From contig JBCCQN010000105.1 in the NCBI GenBank assembly GCA_039024315.1, positions 1-28,344 on the forward strand: a DNA stretch of 28,344 bases, in the 5' to 3' direction. Positions within the stretch are counted from its first letter, which is position 1. Every line of letters begins with the position of its first letter. The notes under the pieces were generated by a model. The model saw only the letters and a program-made list of their open reading frames with translations. It searched no databases and was not told the origin of the DNA. This document shows, piece by piece, positions 7,152 through 14,948 of the stretch. A program made the position numbers and the translations under genes. Source of the DNA: JBCAWW01 sp039024315 (GTDB taxonomy: Bacteria; Bacteroidota; Bacteroidia; J057).

Positions 7152-8855
7152 CTATAACTTGCTAAAACTCCTTGCTTGGCCCTTAGTCTGGCCACCACTT
7201 ATGGCAGTGCTTTGGACCTTGAGCATATAGCTACCTGCGGGAAGAGAAGCAATTTGCTCCGAAATAGTATGTTCTCCAGCTAGTAAAGTATCCTGAAATA
7301 CGGTACTCAGGACACGCCCTTGCAGATCTAGAATCTCCACTTTCACCTCTGCAGCATTTTCAGTCTGAATTTTGATATTGATTTGCTCACTAGCGGGATT
7401 GGGAAATAATTGAAATAGGTCCTCTACCATTGATTGCGGCTCTTCGATGCTGGTATGAAAAGCGGTTTCGTAGCTAGGGCCGGTATTTGCCTCGGTAGCG
7501 ATAGGTTGAATAGGGACATTATGGGGATACTCATTGCTGCCGAGGTCTTTTAGAGCGACTGAGCTAGGCCTTGCTTGGCCCATCATATCAAACAAAATAT
7601 CAACATCTACTGTATCCATCCCTGCAAATTGAGGTAGGGGCAAATAACCAGCTTGGGCTGCATCAATGGCTGGGCTCATACTATCCAAGCCATAAAATCC
7701 GGCGCTATTTTGGACGAGCATAGGATCTACTACGGCAATCCCACTAGCTGGCAGATTGATGCCCAAAGTCCCTAAAGCAATATTGCTAATCCAGCTTTCC
7801 ATCCCCGTGGGTTCTTCAAAGATCCCGTCTTGCGGCGTAGTAAAGATATTGTTGGCAAAGATGACGTTAGTGGGCGGATTGCTACCGGGGCCGCCGAGTC
7901 TAATATCATCACTCTCCATCACGGTATTGAAGGCAATGGTAATGGCATCTAAGGGGTCAGAATCTTCATTTTGCAGGAAAATGGGGCGGTCCCAGATATC
8001 GGTAAAATAGTTGTTGTAGATGTAATGATTTTGGCCCTCTCGTACGCGCACACCGCCTTTGTTATTGATAAAAAAGTTGCCATAAACAATGGCTTCAGAA
8101 CCATGACGGAGTACTAATTCTGCCTTCAAGTTATCCTCAAAGGTATTGAAGCGATAGACGTTTTGACTAGCTTTACTAGAGATAATTTCGCCATCGCCAT
8201 CACATTGGGTAAAGTAACAATACTCAACCAAAGACCGGCTATTGCGATCCGCTTGAGTACTCAAGCCAATCCTAATGGGTTCTACGCCTTCATCATTGCC
8301 TCCACCGGGAAAGTTTTTGAAAGAGCAATATTGGATTTTGTGATAGCCGGGCTGGTTTGCATCGACGAGGATAGAAAGAATATTTTGATCCGCTACTGTA
8401 AGACGATTTTCAAAATTACAATGGGTGATCCTCACGTATTGGCTTTCCTCCCTGACTCGCAGATATTTATAGCAGCGATACGCTCGGATATTTATTTCGT
8501 CATAGTGCCCATTGCTCCCAGTGATATTTATTACATCATTGGAGCCGATGTTGCCACCAACATATTGAAAGCCACGGAAAGTGATATAATCTGCCGAGAC
8601 ATTTACCCGAGAGGCTCCCCTAAAAATCACCTCTCCCAAGGTCTCAGCGCCTATATACAAGCTATCTTTGGAGATTTGCATGAAAATATTACCGTAGAGG
8701 CCGTTCTTCCAAATGATAGAATCACCAGCAGCGGCATTGTTTTGGGCTGCGCCAAATTCTCCCGAACTACTGACCGTGAATACAGCAGCATACAGAGGAG
8801 TTGAGAGGCAGGTAATAATAAAGATGAGACTCAAGTAAAATGGGTAGGTTTTCAT
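7152..8855 (-). CDS. Polysaccharide lyase family 6 (alginate lyase/chondroitinase B-like), T9SS sorted
   Basis: 567 residues. A signal peptide (about 1-23) is followed by a right-handed beta-helix. The PL6 signature is clear: GEIISSKASQNVYRFNTF, then ELVLRHGS, then the VYGNFFINN...GGVRVREGQNHYIYNNYF turns. Lys228 and Arg250 occupy the catalytic base and acid positions (22 residues apart; 21 in chondroitinase B), and Glu223 matches a calcium ligand. The other acidic ligand position appears as Asp221 instead of Glu. The C terminus (about 480-567) is a T9SS type A sorting domain, with LFPNPASEQINIKI and LPAGSYMLKVQS. PL6 enzymes cut alginate or chondroitin/dermatan by beta-elimination; alginate is the likelier substrate for a marine-type relative (inference). 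No SusC/SusD genes are adjacent, so it is not in a full polysaccharide utilisation locus here. Confidence 0.87.
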   Translation of the reverse strand: MKTYPFYLSLIFIITCLSTPLYAAVFTVSSSGEFGAAQNNAAAGDSIIWKNGLYGNIFMQISKDSLYIGAETLGEVIFRGASRVNVSADYITFRGFQYVGGNIGSNDVINITGSNGHYDEINIRAYRCYKYLRVREESQYVRITHCNFENRLTVADQNILSILVDANQPGYHKIQYCSFKNFPGGGNDEGVEPIRIGLSTQADRNSRSLVEYCYFTQCDGDGEIISSKASQNVYRFNTFEDNLKAELVLRHGSEAIVYGNFFINNKGGVRVREGQNHYIYNNYFTDIWDRPIFLQNEDSDPLDAITIAFNTVMESDDIRLGGPGSNPPTNVIFANNIFTTPQDGIFEEPTGMESWISNIALGTLGINLPASGIAVVDPMLVQNSAGFYGLDSMSPAIDAAQAGYLPLPQFAGMDTVDVDILFDMMGQARPSSVALKDLGSNEYPHNVPIQPIATEANTGPSYETAFHTSIEEPQSMVEDLFQLFPNPASEQINIKIQTENAAEVKVEILDLQGRVLSTVFQDTLLAGEHTISEQIASLPAGSYMLKVQSTAISGGQTKGQARSFSKL

Positions 8856-8970
8856 GCAGAAATGGTTTCGAATTGTAGTAGCCTTTTTGGTTTACCATTA
8901 ATTGGTTGACCAATTTAAGTGTTTTACAAACAAAAGGAAACTTATCCTACTTTGCTTAGGGTTTCTTTTT

Positions 8971-9040
8971 GGGAGGGAGCCGCTCTTCGCGGAACGCTCA
9001 TCTCTAGATGAGGGAAGGAGCTTATTGCTAAGCCCCTCCC
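8971..9040. repeat. Cloverleaf-foldable palindromic block
   Basis: An outer 7-bp stem GGGAGGG (8971-8977) with CCCTCCC (9034-9040) encloses three hairpins: CCGC/GCGG (8980-8992), CTCATC/GATGAG (8997-9012) and GCTTA/TAAGC (9020-9033). The first hairpin is the arm of a GCGTT element on the minus strand. It folds like a tRNA in outline but lacks tRNA consensus bases. It sits between two minus-strand genes. Confidence 0.6.
8980..8997 (-). repeat. GCGTT-hairpin element, five-base loop
   Basis: On the minus strand: GCGTT, CCGC, loop GAAGA, GCGG. It is intergenic and forms an inverted pair with the copy at 9046, 48 bases away. Confidence 0.5.
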
Positions 9041-9045
9041 TATAA

Positions 9046-9061
9046 TCGTTCTGCGAAGCAG
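9046..9061 (+). repeat. GCGTT-hairpin element, TCGTT head variant
   Basis: TCGTT, then CTGC, loop GAA, GCAG; the stem can extend to TTCTGC/GCAGAA. It lies in the intergenic region just beyond the end of the 9095-10225 gene. Confidence 0.6.
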
Positions 9062-9094
9062 AAAAACACACAACGCCCCGAAGCAAAAAGCGCC

Positions 9095-10225
9095 TTAGCC
9101 AGAGATGATCGCCACGATAGTTTCGTGAAAATTATCTTCAGTTATAGAAAGTAATTCTTCAAGTTTTTCAAAAAACCGTTCTCCTTCACTTCCAGAATAA
9201 ACTAAGCTGAAGGCTCCGGCAAAGTCCTGTACCTCTAAGGCTTTTTCAAACAAAAAAGCGCTCATGACATAAAAGGAAAAATGCCTATTGACGGAAGATT
9301 TACGGCCTTTTTTAAACTCTGCTAAGAAATCAATTTCTGGATTGGCCTTAAGCTCTTGGCGAAACTGCTCCTTCATTTCGGCCATATCATCATAACTCAA
9401 GCCATATCCACCGTAATAAGCCGAGAGTCCTTGCACAAAAGGCCAGTAGATTTGTTCGGCATCAGGTAGGTGGTAGTAGAGGTATTCTCCAAGATAGCCA
9501 AAAATGTAATTTTCGTTGTTTGTCCCCGTCAAGAAAGTATTGCCTCCATTGTCTGCAAAACCTAAGTCATAGCAAAGAAAATTGCACTGACGAGCACTGT
9601 AGAGAAAGCCATAGGCCTTGAGCAATTCATCCAAATCGCGAAAGGCATAATAATCCAATTGAGGAAGCGGCCCCTCAGTCAATTCTGCTAAGTCCTGGGT
9701 AAAAGACACAAATTGAGTAGCTTTTACTTGATCTAGCTCAGTGCTGTAATGGTAGGTTACATGGTCAATGCGCTTGGTTAAAAAGTGCTGGGTATTATCC
9801 TCAAAAGGGCAGAAAAAACGGTAATGGTTCTGATAGGGAACGGCTTTTAGCTCTGTAATTTGATAGATAAACACTTGGCTATCAAGTACACCTGTAAAAC
9901 CAATGCTTAGCCGAAAAATTCCGTCTCCGACTGGGTATGACTTTAAGACCAAAGGTTGCTCAAAAGCTGGATGCTTACCGATACCTGCAAGTTTTTCGAA
10001 AAAGAATTCGTACTGGAGTAAATGCGTTGAATCAATGTACTTCTCCGTATAGTTTTGGGCTTGGGCCTCTGCCAAAAAACCATTGAGGGCTTGCTCAATT
10101 TTGGTAGAGGTTAGGCTGTCTTTTTCGGCTAGTTCAAGATTAAAATTTCTATGAACCGCTACCTGAGCGCTGAGATTGTAAGCAAAAAGACAGGCGAAAA
10201 GGATCATTATCGTTTGTGAAGACAT
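9095..10225 (-). CDS. Secreted protein of unknown function
   Basis: 376 residues, not recognised. It has a signal peptide ending near LSAQ (residue 21), so it should be exported. The body is mixed alpha/beta and rich in Tyr and Phe, with segments such as NNENYIFGYLGEYLYYHLP and QGLSAYYGGYGLSYDDM in the middle and a helical C-terminal third (VNRHFSFYVMSAFLFEKALE). The two-part look (an N-terminal domain, then a helical region) recalls proteins with inactive metallopeptidase-like folds, but I find no HExxH, so no activity is claimed. There is no T9SS sorting domain. It starts 11 bases after the end of the thioredoxin/TPR gene and is almost certainly its operon partner. Confidence 0.75.
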   Translation of the reverse strand: MSSQTIMILFACLFAYNLSAQVAVHRNFNLELAEKDSLTSTKIEQALNGFLAEAQAQNYTEKYIDSTHLLQYEFFFEKLAGIGKHPAFEQPLVLKSYPVGDGIFRLSIGFTGVLDSQVFIYQITELKAVPYQNHYRFFCPFEDNTQHFLTKRIDHVTYHYSTELDQVKATQFVSFTQDLAELTEGPLPQLDYYAFRDLDELLKAYGFLYSARQCNFLCYDLGFADNGGNTFLTGTNNENYIFGYLGEYLYYHLPDAEQIYWPFVQGLSAYYGGYGLSYDDMAEMKEQFRQELKANPEIDFLAEFKKGRKSSVNRHFSFYVMSAFLFEKALEVQDFAGAFSLVYSGSEGERFFEKLEELLSITEDNFHETIVAIISG

Positions 10226-10236
10226 CTTATTGCGAT

Positions 10237-11142
10237 TTAGGGTTCTTGTTTTTGTTCCAACTCTGCTATTTTAGTCAAGGCGTGTTCGTTTTCTGGATCA
10301 AGGGAGACTACTGCCTGATACATATAGAGGGCGCTCTCAAAATCCTCCTTGCGTTCGTAAGCTTCGCCTAGGCTATCATAAACATTAGGTTCTTTGGAGT
10401 TGAGCATCGCATTGATAGTAAAAACTGCGATCGCTTTATCCACCTCATCCCGACTCATAAGCACGTAGCCATACGTATTGAGTCCTCTATCATTGTGCGC
10501 AAACTTATACACCTCTCTTGCGATATTTAGCAGGGCTTGGCGGTCGGTCATGGAGTCTAAAGCGGCTAGGCGCTGATCAACAACGGCTACCACTTTGTAT
10601 TGAGGAGCACTAGGAAGCCCCACCAAAATTTGGACAAGGTCCATCTCAAGGCTGCTGCCAGGAAACTCCACGATACGGCCGATTTCTTTTCCATCACGGT
10701 AAACAATAAAGGTTGGAACTCGATGCAAGAGCTTACCCACTTCCTCATGGGTAGGGCTTTGCTTATAGCGCGGGGCCTTGCGATAAACGTTGATTAGGCT
10801 AATGTTGTCATCGGATACTGCTAGCGCATCTAGGATTTTGTAAAACCGCGGTACTTCCCTGCGGCTATCCCCACACCAGGTAGCCATAAAAATTTCGATA
10901 CTAATATCATCGAGATGATGCTTTGCTTTTTCGATCAGGGCCTCATCCGGCTCATAAGCATTGTACTCTGCTTGGTACCAAGTTTTAAAGGAATCTTGCT
11001 CCAAGGCATTGCGATCACACAAGCCAATGAGTTGCATCTTACCAGCGTCATCGACATAGGTTTGATTGATTTCTTGCGCACTGAGAATTTGGCAAAAACA
11101 AGGCAATAAAAAGCTCATTATGAGCAGTTTGTAGCTGTTCAT
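10237..11142 (-). CDS. Exported thioredoxin-fold protein with C-terminal TPRs
   Basis: 301 residues. An N-terminal hydrophobic signal (about 1-22, ending LSAQ) sends it to the periplasm. The thioredoxin-like domain (about 70-180) carries FMATWCGDSRREVPRFYKIL; the redox site is CGDS (Cys90), so the usual second cysteine is replaced by serine. This WCGDS form is common in Bacteroidota thioredoxin-family proteins and suggests a monothiol or non-redox role. Later comes VPTFIVYRDGKEIGRI, the cis-proline loop. Residues ~195-300 form TPR helices (NVYDSLGEAYERKEDFESALYMYQ). The downstream gene 11 bases away encodes a secreted protein that may be its partner or client (inference). Confidence 0.82.
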   Translation of the reverse strand: MNSYKLLIMSFLLPCFCQILSAQEINQTYVDDAGKMQLIGLCDRNALEQDSFKTWYQAEYNAYEPDEALIEKAKHHLDDISIEIFMATWCGDSRREVPRFYKILDALAVSDDNISLINVYRKAPRYKQSPTHEEVGKLLHRVPTFIVYRDGKEIGRIVEFPGSSLEMDLVQILVGLPSAPQYKVVAVVDQRLAALDSMTDRQALLNIAREVYKFAHNDRGLNTYGYVLMSRDEVDKAIAVFTINAMLNSKEPNVYDSLGEAYERKEDFESALYMYQAVVSLDPENEHALTKIAELEQKQEP

Positions 11143-11195
11143 TTCTGATAGAAATTAAAATGTGAATGGATTTTGGGCTTTTACTCCCAAAGTAT

Positions 11196-11240
11196 AACTA
11201 AAAAATTAGTTAATCAACATTTTTAACTAATTTTTTAGTT
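11196..11240. terminator. Perfect 18-bp A/T-rich inverted repeat overlapping a stop codon
   Basis: The arms 11196-11213 and 11223-11240 are exact reverse complements around a 9-base loop. The right arm contains the stop codon and last codons of the minus-strand kinase-like gene. Read on the minus strand it could end that transcript, but the stem is almost all A/T and T-runs lie inside the arms, so the role is uncertain. Each arm is itself palindromic (AACTAA, AAAA, TTAGTT). Confidence 0.55.
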
Positions 11241-11742
11241 TATAACCCTCAGATTGCCATTGGTTCAATTGTCTGGGAGAAGAAAAGCGCAAGATTTGAG
11301 AGTCGGGATAGTCCGCTAGTCGTTTGAGCAAACGGGGACGATGAATCTCAGGAAAGAAGAAAACATAATGTAAAAAGGGCAGATCAAAGCGTTCGGCGCA
11401 GCCGTCTGTCATATCAGGTCTCGCCCGTCCCCAAAAACGGAGCGTACGATTAAAAACACGCCAGAGGCAAAGCCAACGAGAAAAATCTAGCCAAATAATC
11501 AAGTCGGTACGAGGCAAGCGGATGTCCATAGAACCACTGTAATTACCATCCATGAGCCAGCGTTGGCCAAGGACGATCTCCCCTACCTTAGCCCTCCACT
11601 CATCCTTAGGCGTTTCTACCCAATTGGGTTGCCAATAAGCTTGATCAAGGTGGATGATAGGAAGCTCCCACTCCTTGGCCAAGAGTTTGGCCAAAGTAGA
11701 TTTACCGGCGCCAGAGCAACCGATGACCATAACGCGCTGCAT
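11227..11742 (-). CDS. Small P-loop NTPase, adenylate kinase-like (FlaR-type)
   Basis: 171 residues. The Walker A motif GCSGAGKST is at residues 8-16, followed by LDQAYWQPNW, WLMDGNYSGSMDIRLPRTDLIIWLDF and RFWGRARPDM..GCAERFD. This set matches the adenylate kinase-like family often named 'DNA topology modulation protein FlaR' or simply AAA-family ATPase. The reaction is unknown; a nucleotide or small-molecule kinase is likely from the fold. The start codon is 6 bases after the stop of the 553-aa secreted protein gene, so the two should be co-transcribed, though one is exported and the other cytosolic. The stop codon lies inside a strong inverted repeat. A GCGTT-hairpin copy sits in the GCAERF region. 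Confidence 0.82.
   Translation of the reverse strand: MQRVMVIGCSGAGKSTLAKLLAKEWELPIIHLDQAYWQPNWVETPKDEWRAKVGEIVLGQRWLMDGNYSGSMDIRLPRTDLIIWLDFSRWLCLWRVFNRTLRFWGRARPDMTDGCAERFDLPFLHYVFFFPEIHRPRLLKRLADYPDSQILRFSSPRQLNQWQSEGYKLKN
11389..11404 (+). repeat. GCGTT-hairpin element
   Basis: GCGTT, then CGGC, loop GCA, GCCG. It is antisense to the kinase-like gene and identical over 17 bases to 22355-22371. Confidence 0.6.
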
Positions 11743-11748
11743 ATGAAT

Positions 11749-13410
11749 TTAGTTTCGTTTTGCCCTAGCTCTGGGGCTAACTTCCGCTCCTTCTGCCGGC
11801 TCGCCCAGTAAATTGACACTAACCAGCCAAGCTTCTCCTTGTTCGCCATCCAAGACTACGAATGAAACTAAGTAGTTGTTGTGCCAGACGGTGTATGGAC
11901 GTAAATAATATTGAGTACGTCGAAGGCCTTCGTAGAGCTGGGTTCGATCAGAGACTAGCGAGCTATTGAGGTCAACCATGCGAGTGTAAAGACGGTCAGG
12001 GCCTCTTAATTTTTTACCAGAAGGTTCGCGCGTAAGGACACTCAGTTGACCACTCTCTTTGTCGAGGTGATAGGAATAAAATTCACCGGCTTTTTCGTAG
12101 AGATTTTGACTACGCTGGAAAGAAGGGATAATCAAGGCCTGTCGGACTTCGCCATCGGGCTGAAATTCATAGAGAATCATCTCTCCAATGACGTGTTCTT
12201 GGGCTGCCATGGGGCCAAACTCTGTAGGAGAACCCGCATATTGATGGGCATCAAATTTTTGCGTGAGCAGCCAGACTCTGTCATCCGGCATTTCGATGAT
12301 TTCTTGGATCATAAAGCCATCAAAGCGTTTGAGAGGGGGGACGCCAAAGTCTTCTCTTTGCTTTTCGACCGTAACCACTAGGCTAGAGTTAATATCTATC
12401 CTCCGGCTGAGGTCCACCACTGCTTTGTCAAAGTCAAAATTAACTAATTGAAAGGCCTGAGTCCCTTTAAGCTTGCCTCTGATTTCACGTTCGGCATGGG
12501 CGATATAAAGGCGCTTACCATTGGCGCTAATGGTCGGGGGAAAGTGAGTATAATAGGCTTCGTTGAGTTCCTGTCGTTCTACAAAGTTTTCATACGTCAG
12601 GGTACTGAGGCTTTTGTTTTCGGCATCAAAACAGAAGGCCGTTAATAAAGTAGGTTTATTGAGTCCTAGAAGGTAAAAATTGTCTTTGTTGTCGATCTGG
12701 GCATCTAGCCATATCATTTTTGATTCTGGCAGCTCAAAATCCCCCTTATATTTTAGCTCTAGAAAGCGATTGTAAGTATGATAAACTAGCTTGCCCGGCT
12801 TAAAAACCTTAGCGCCGATCTCATGATTGCGTTTGATGTAGTCATAATAAATCCCTACCCGTCTAGAATCTTTTTGACGCTCATAATAGTAAAGGGCGAA
12901 ACTTTCTTTATCGGGTGAAAAATCAATAAAAACCTCCTGATCAGATTTGCCGCCATATTGAAAAACGATGGATTTGATATTTTCCTCTCCAGAATCCAAA
13001 TCCACAGAATGGGAGCGAACTACATGGATGCTAGCCATACCATCATATTCATAGGTAAGGACGATAAGCTCCTCTCCGTTTTGAAACATATGGAGGATAC
13101 TTTCTTGCCAATCCAACACCAATTCAGTGGTCCAATCTTCTTCCAAGAGGAGATTGTAGCGAGTGATATAATGCTTTTGCCCAGACTTACGTTCCTTGCG
13201 CCACATTTGGATAAAAGTGCCTGGCTCGACCAGGGCTACAGGTTCAAATTCGACATAGGCTAGGGTGCCGTTACGGTCAAATTCGGCAAATGGGTATAAA
13301 TCATCTTCATACTCAAAATCTTCCAGTTCGAGTGAACCGATAAGCTCTTGTGCGGTGAGAGAAAAAAGCCCAGAAAAAATAATGGCGAGTAAACAAAACA
13401 ACTTCCTCAT
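11749..13410 (-). CDS. Secreted protein of unknown function, probable beta-propeller-like
   Basis: 553 residues, family not recognised. The signal peptide (MRKLFCLLAIIFSGLFSLTA) ends at about residue 20-21. The mature part is almost all beta-strand-like with recurring segments that pair a strand with a 'DxxxNxYLLGLN', 'ANGKRLYIAHAE' or 'PDDRVWLLTQKF' turn. This is the look of propeller or outer-membrane-associated WD40-like proteins in Bacteroidota, but I cannot define blades confidently. There is no T9SS sorting domain; the C terminus is a short basic tail. It is followed 6 bases later by the P-loop kinase-like gene, and its start is divergent from the photolyase gene, leaving a 117-base shared upstream region. 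Confidence 0.78.
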   Translation of the reverse strand: MRKLFCLLAIIFSGLFSLTAQELIGSLELEDFEYEDDLYPFAEFDRNGTLAYVEFEPVALVEPGTFIQMWRKERKSGQKHYITRYNLLLEEDWTTELVLDWQESILHMFQNGEELIVLTYEYDGMASIHVVRSHSVDLDSGEENIKSIVFQYGGKSDQEVFIDFSPDKESFALYYYERQKDSRRVGIYYDYIKRNHEIGAKVFKPGKLVYHTYNRFLELKYKGDFELPESKMIWLDAQIDNKDNFYLLGLNKPTLLTAFCFDAENKSLSTLTYENFVERQELNEAYYTHFPPTISANGKRLYIAHAEREIRGKLKGTQAFQLVNFDFDKAVVDLSRRIDINSSLVVTVEKQREDFGVPPLKRFDGFMIQEIIEMPDDRVWLLTQKFDAHQYAGSPTEFGPMAAQEHVIGEMILYEFQPDGEVRQALIIPSFQRSQNLYEKAGEFYSYHLDKESGQLSVLTREPSGKKLRGPDRLYTRMVDLNSSLVSDRTQLYEGLRRTQYYLRPYTVWHNNYLVSFVVLDGEQGEAWLVSVNLLGEPAEGAEVSPRARAKRN

Positions 13411-13527
13411 AAATCGGATCCCTGTGTTTTTTAGTCATATACAAGATACATATTCTATCAAGTATCCATAAGAGGAGGGAAACAAATCGCAGGATGCGCC
13501 AGTTCTTATGGCAAATTGTAATAAAAA

Positions 13528-14832
13528 ATGGCGGAAAAGGTAGCATTTTGGTTTAGGAGAGACCTGAGATTAGACGATAACGTAGGCTTAGCAAAGGCAC
13601 TCAAAAGTGGTCATGAGGTTGTGCCAGTATTTATTTTTGATCGAGAAATCCTAGACGAATTACCGGCACAGGATGCCCGAGTAGATTTTATCCACCGGAC
13701 AATTTGGGACCTACAGCATTCCTTAGGAGAATTGGGGAGTAGTATGGTAGTAAAATATGGTCAACCACTAGAGATTTGGCCCCAGCTATTAGTAGAGCAT
13801 AAGTTAAGCTGTGTTTACACCAATCACGACTACGAGCCTTATGCACTCCAACGGGATGGCAAGTTGCGAGAAATGCTAGCGGAAAAAGGAGTAGGTTTTG
13901 AGACCTTCCGCGACCAAGTGATATTTGAAAGAGAAGAGATCGTCTCCAAAGCCAAGGGTACTGCCTACACCGTTTTTACGCCTTACTCTAAAGCTTGGAA
14001 AGCAGCTTTGACCAAAGACCGCCTTGCAGATGTAAAAACAGAAGCGCACTTCGGTCAATTCTGGTCCTCCCCTGCCCTACCGATTCCGAGTCTCAAAGAG
14101 ATGGGCTTTCAAGAGACGGATACCTGGTTCCCAGAACGCATCCCCGACAAAGAGATCATCAAATTGTATGATCAAACCCGTAATTTCCCTAGCCTTAATG
14201 GTACCAGCCGTACCGGCCTACACTTACGTTTTGGCACGCTGAGTATTAGGAAGCTCGTGCGGGTTGCCAAGGCCCTCAACGAGACCTATCTCAATGAGCT
14301 GATCTGGCGGGAGTTTTATATGCAAATCCTTGCCAACTTCCCCCATGTAGTAAATGGACCTTTTCGCACTCAATACGCAGCCATCAAATGGCGAGAAAAC
14401 AAAGAGGAGCTAGCACTATGGAAGGCAGGTAAAACTGGCTACCCTATGGTCGATGCAGGTATGCGAGAGATTGCGGCTACGGGGCATATGCACAATCGCT
14501 CCCGGATGGTAGTCGCTAGCTTCCTCACCAAACATCTGCTTATCAATTGGCAAGAGGGAGAGCGGTACTTTGCCGAAAAACTCTTAGACTTTGAACTTTC
14601 ATCCAACAATGGGGGTTGGCAATGGGCCGCGGGCAGTGGTACGGACGCAGCACCTTATTTCCGGATTTTCAATCCAGAGTCTCAATTCAAGAAGTTTGAT
14701 CCAAAAGGAGCTTATGTGCGCAAATGGGTCCCAGAATATGGCACTCCGGCCTATCCCAAACCAATCGTTGATCATAAAATGGCACGGGATCGTTGTCTGT
14801 CGGCTTATAAACTGGCCTTAGGCAGAGAGTAA
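13528..14832 (+). CDS. phrB: Deoxyribodipyrimidine photolyase (cryptochrome/photolyase family)
   Basis: 434 residues. The N-terminal alpha/beta antenna domain (about 1-135) begins VAFWFRRDLRLDDNVGLAKA, the family's standard opening. The C-terminal FAD-binding domain holds GTSRTGLHLRFGTLS, ELIWREFYMQIL, the strongly conserved NRSRMVVASFLTKHLLI and NNGGWQWAAGSGTDAAPYF. Conserved Trp residues of the electron-transfer chain appear to be present. It uses blue light to split cyclobutane pyrimidine dimers; a cryptochrome-like photoreceptor role cannot be excluded from sequence alone, but the full set of class I CPD photolyase motifs favours repair. It is monocistronic in this window: the gene before it is divergent and the one after it convergent. 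The gene symbol is given by family. Confidence 0.93.
   Translation: MAEKVAFWFRRDLRLDDNVGLAKALKSGHEVVPVFIFDREILDELPAQDARVDFIHRTIWDLQHSLGELGSSMVVKYGQPLEIWPQLLVEHKLSCVYTNHDYEPYALQRDGKLREMLAEKGVGFETFRDQVIFEREEIVSKAKGTAYTVFTPYSKAWKAALTKDRLADVKTEAHFGQFWSSPALPIPSLKEMGFQETDTWFPERIPDKEIIKLYDQTRNFPSLNGTSRTGLHLRFGTLSIRKLVRVAKALNETYLNELIWREFYMQILANFPHVVNGPFRTQYAAIKWRENKEELALWKAGKTGYPMVDAGMREIAATGHMHNRSRMVVASFLTKHLLINWQEGERYFAEKLLDFELSSNNGGWQWAAGSGTDAAPYFRIFNPESQFKKFDPKGAYVRKWVPEYGTPAYPKPIVDHKMARDRCLSAYKLALGRE
14124..14139 (-). repeat. GCGTT-hairpin element
   Basis: On the minus strand: GCGTT, CTGG, loop GAA, CCAG. It is antisense within the photolyase gene, whose strand reads T-W-F-P-E-R. Confidence 0.6.
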
Positions 14833-14854
14833 AGCCCCTGAGGACTGAAAATAA

Positions 14855-14870
14855 GCGTTCTGCGAAGCAG
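14855..14870 (+). repeat. GCGTT-hairpin element
   Basis: GCGTT, CTGC, loop GAA, GCAG, 22 bases after the photolyase stop codon. Together with the four following bases it is an exact 20-base reverse complement of 25159-25178 inside the decarboxylase gene. Confidence 0.65.
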
Positions 14871-14886
14871 AAAAGGCAAAAAAATT

Positions 14887-14938
14887 GTGGCCCCGAAAAT
14901 ACTCGAGGCCACCTGTTAGGGATTAGAGCTTTCGCTCT
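14887..14938. terminator. Two stem-loops between convergent photolyase and T9SS genes
   Basis: GTGGCC (14887-14892) pairs with GGCCAC (14907-14912). A second hairpin, AGAGC/GCTCT (14925-14938), is followed on the plus strand by ATTTTG. They are placed to end transcripts from either side. Confidence 0.5.
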
Positions 14939-14948
14939 ATTTTGCTGC

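Noticed and set aside
8163..8804. 213-codon open frame on the plus strand opposite the PL6 lyase gene
   Set aside because: It is antisense to a gene with clear PL6 motifs, has no recognisable domain and no start signals.
8971..9040. tRNA gene suggested by the cloverleaf fold
   Set aside because: The T-arm TTC, the D-loop GG and a seven-base anticodon loop are missing, so it is not a working tRNA.
8898..9086. Short minus-strand open frame in the intergenic repeat block
   Set aside because: It is read from the palindromic repeats themselves; no protein-like features.
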